A stretch of DNA of 64,000 bases from Nissolia schottii (taxonomy: Eukaryota > Streptophyta > Magnoliopsida > Fabales > Fabaceae): the NCBI GenBank assembly GCA_003254905.1, contig QANU01086934.1:92032-156031 (forward strand). The letters are read 5' to 3'. The position numbers and the translations under genes are program-made. Positions 62,190 through 64,000 of the stretch are shown one piece after another. The number at the start of each line of letters is the position of its first letter. Position 1 is the stretch's first letter. The notes under the pieces are model-generated. The model did no database searches and was not told the origin of the DNA. It worked only from the letters and a program-made list of their open reading frames with translations.

Positions 62190-62971
62190 GAGGTGTCTCC
62201 CGCGTCCCCTAATTGGACCAATCTGTGTCATAATGATAGCGAATAGTGCTGGCACCGTTGAGCTGTTGAATGTGCGAGTGAGAGTAAAATGAAACGAGGG
62301 TTTTAGGCTTCCCGTCCCTTCCCTTCTACCCTCTCCCTCCACACAGTGTCTCCCTCTCTCTCCCCCGACCGCCGCAACCACCTTCCTCTTACTGGTAAGT
62401 CTCCCTTTGCTCTTCAATTTCCATTTATTCCTTTGTTTTCAGTTTGGCCTCTTCATTTTCCTCTTTCTTCTAGTTTAATTTGTTTGTTTTCCTGAATTTG
62501 AGTTCAATTCAACCCTCACAAAGTTGTATTCGGTGCTCGTTTCATTTGGTATATAGCTAATTAGGTCTCACCCTCTCCCCTTTTTTTTTAAAATTAAACT
62601 TACAAACCTATTATAGTTGATTGTGTTGCCGTCAGTTTCTGGGCTATTGACCTGGGCAATACTACTGCACTGGTTGTATTGTTTAGTATTGATGAAATCA
62701 TGTATAGCTTCACTATTCTAGTCTAGGTTCACTATTTTTGTTAGCTTCACATGCTAGAATGTTAGTCAACTATTGCTATTACTTACCTTTATAATTGTTC
62801 ATTCGCCTTGATTAGCTCCTGTTCTTAATAATGCATTCATAGTGTAAAACTGCAAATGAGATCCCTTCTGTGTCTGTGTCTAAACATATACAGACACGCT
62901 CTCTCTTTAATACTTCTGTGACTTTTCCATCCCTTTTTTTTTTCTTATTAATTGTGTTGTATACTCTAGAG

Positions 62972-63143
62972 TAGCGTTTGCTTCCTGTCCCAGGATAGAA
63001 AAGATGGTAATAGTGGGACAGTAGAGACATGTCTACTGTGTCTCTCATTTGTGGAGGTGCTTTTGTCTCCGTCCCTGTCTCCAAACATATTTCTGTCTCT
63101 AATGTCTTTGTCTTCTCTGTCACAATACATGAACCAAACGCTA
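62972..63143. mobile_element. MITE-like inverted repeat, about 172 bp, in the 5' UTR intron
   Basis: Starts TAGCGTTTGCTTC and ends GAACCAAACGCTA; the inside is rich in GTCTC/TGTCTCTG words. The termini resemble hAT-type MITEs. Inner homology between the arms is weak. Confidence 0.45.
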
Positions 63144-63409
63144 TATATTGTTCTCAGCTGTTGGTGTTGTAAAGGAGCTGTTTTTTGGTTTCCCCTTCCT
63201 ATGTTGTGTTGTAATGGTCTGTTGTCTGCCAACAGCTCAGCAAGCTTTTGTGATTTTGAAATATTTTTGGAGAATCTTATGTAACTGTTCAATGATGATA
63301 TGTCTAAGCTAACTTGCAAATGATGTAAATCCTATATGTTTTGTAACCGTTCTTTCTGGTTGGACTACAATGTCTGCAGGTTTGTGTTCTAAAAGCTGTG
63401 CTAAACGTG

Positions 63410-63543
63410 ATGCATTCTATAAAGGGTGGCTGGGTGGGGCAAACATTTGCCCTTGCTAAGCGTAATGAATCTGATAGTAGAAAGACCCGTATTCGGCGTT
63501 CAAAGGAGGAAAGAAAGGCAATGGTTGAATCCTTTATAAAAAA
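63410..63543 (+). CDS. N-terminal coding exon of an At3g52170-like gene (3' truncated by window)
   Basis: A non-coding exon ends at 62394 (about 62215-62394); its intron ends at the acceptor TGTCTGCAG, and the next exon runs 63380-63543 with ATG at 63410. It encodes MHSIKGGWVGQTFALAK and then an Arg/Lys-rich segment RKTRIRRSKEERKAMVESFIKK, 44 residues plus two bases, ending at GTAATT. This matches my memory of the start of Arabidopsis At3g52170, annotated only as a DNA-binding protein; the following KYQ..NNGNFPSLNLTHKEVGGSFYT-type module would lie beyond the window. From 63544 to 64000 is intron. Position next to SEX4 and PHF1 relatives supports the call. The function is not established. Confidence 0.75.
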
Positions 63544-64000
63544 GTAATTGTGTAATAGTTTCTCTTGATCCATGATTTACTATCCTGAGGTGGACTTCAA
63601 GTTGTCATATAATTTCGAAGTATATGTAGCCAATGGCTAACCCCACTTAGTGAAAAAAGGCTTGATTATAGTTGCATATAATTTCAAGATCTACTTGTAC
63701 CATTGGTTGTGCTCTTCTTCTTCAATTATTAAATTTATTTGTCTAATCCACACTCTCATTTCAAATTTTCATCTGTCCTAAGTCAAGAATACATTGTACA
63801 TCATACCAATATTTGATAGTCTAACTTTGCAGGATGTCATTGATTGTTAACAAATTCTTTTGTTGTTTGGTGTTTATTTTGCCACCGGAGACGATATGTA
63901 TTTGCTAATAGAACACTCATTGTATTATATGCTTGAAGGTTGAACACTCGGACTCTTTAGCATACCCCAATTTTTTTCTTTTATTGTTAGTATGATTTAA

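Overview
This window is nuclear DNA of a flowering plant, almost certainly a eudicot and probably a rosid. The genes have many introns with GT-AG borders, the intergenic DNA is AT-rich, and every recognisable gene is a plant-type housekeeping gene close in length and exon logic to its Arabidopsis counterpart. I cannot fix the family or genus from the sequence alone. Two assembly gaps (20839-21353 and 51379-52056) and three single N bases (8607, 31002, 36894) are present.

Layout. (1) 187-3735, plus: the 3' ten exons of PDK1, the phosphoinositide-dependent AGC kinase with a C-terminal PH domain; its first exon lies off the window. (2) 4874-7161, minus: a six-exon phytol/farnesol kinase of the VTE5 family, convergent with PDK1. 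(3) 7.2-13.6 kb: gene-poor DNA with a degenerate minisatellite and a decayed L1-type LINE. (4) 13673-18955, minus: an eight-exon nucleolar WD40 protein, UTP7/WDR46 (BING4). (5) 19.8-29.36 kb: a decayed Athila-like Ty3/gypsy element carrying two separate solo LTRs of a long-LTR family, each bounded by a perfect 5-bp target duplication. (6) 31024-35403, plus: ten-exon PHF1/SEC12-like. (7) 37076-43317, plus: fourteen-exon SEX4 phosphoglucan phosphatase, with one likely GC-AG intron. (8) 43.3-52.3 kb: a transposon cluster with MITEs, a TRIM-like triple-LTR array with a nested solo LTR, a foldback element with very long inverted ends, a tRNA-derived SINE with a 17-bp target duplication, and a Mutator-like long-TIR element. 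(9) 52291-60726, plus: a fourteen-exon membrane-anchored GT4-like glycosyltransferase (1046 aa) with a Stowaway MITE and a 1.1-kb long-TIR transposon in its introns. (10) 62.2 kb to the end, plus: the 5' part of a gene like Arabidopsis At3g52170.

The genes do not form an operon or one pathway. They cover lipid-linked kinase signalling (PDK1), chlorophyll-derived phytol salvage (VTE5), 18S rRNA processing (UTP7), ER exit of phosphate transporters (PHF1), starch breakdown (SEX4) and an orphan glycosyltransferase. Their order is informative: from memory, relatives of these neighbours sit together in three Arabidopsis segments (At5g04480-04510, At3g10530-10540 and At3g52170-52190), so the window looks like an ancestral eudicot block that Arabidopsis has split by duplication and gene loss.

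I see no convincing previously undescribed biological system. The most interesting material is the layered transposon history and two long-TIR elements with gene-like interiors (possible Pack-MULEs).
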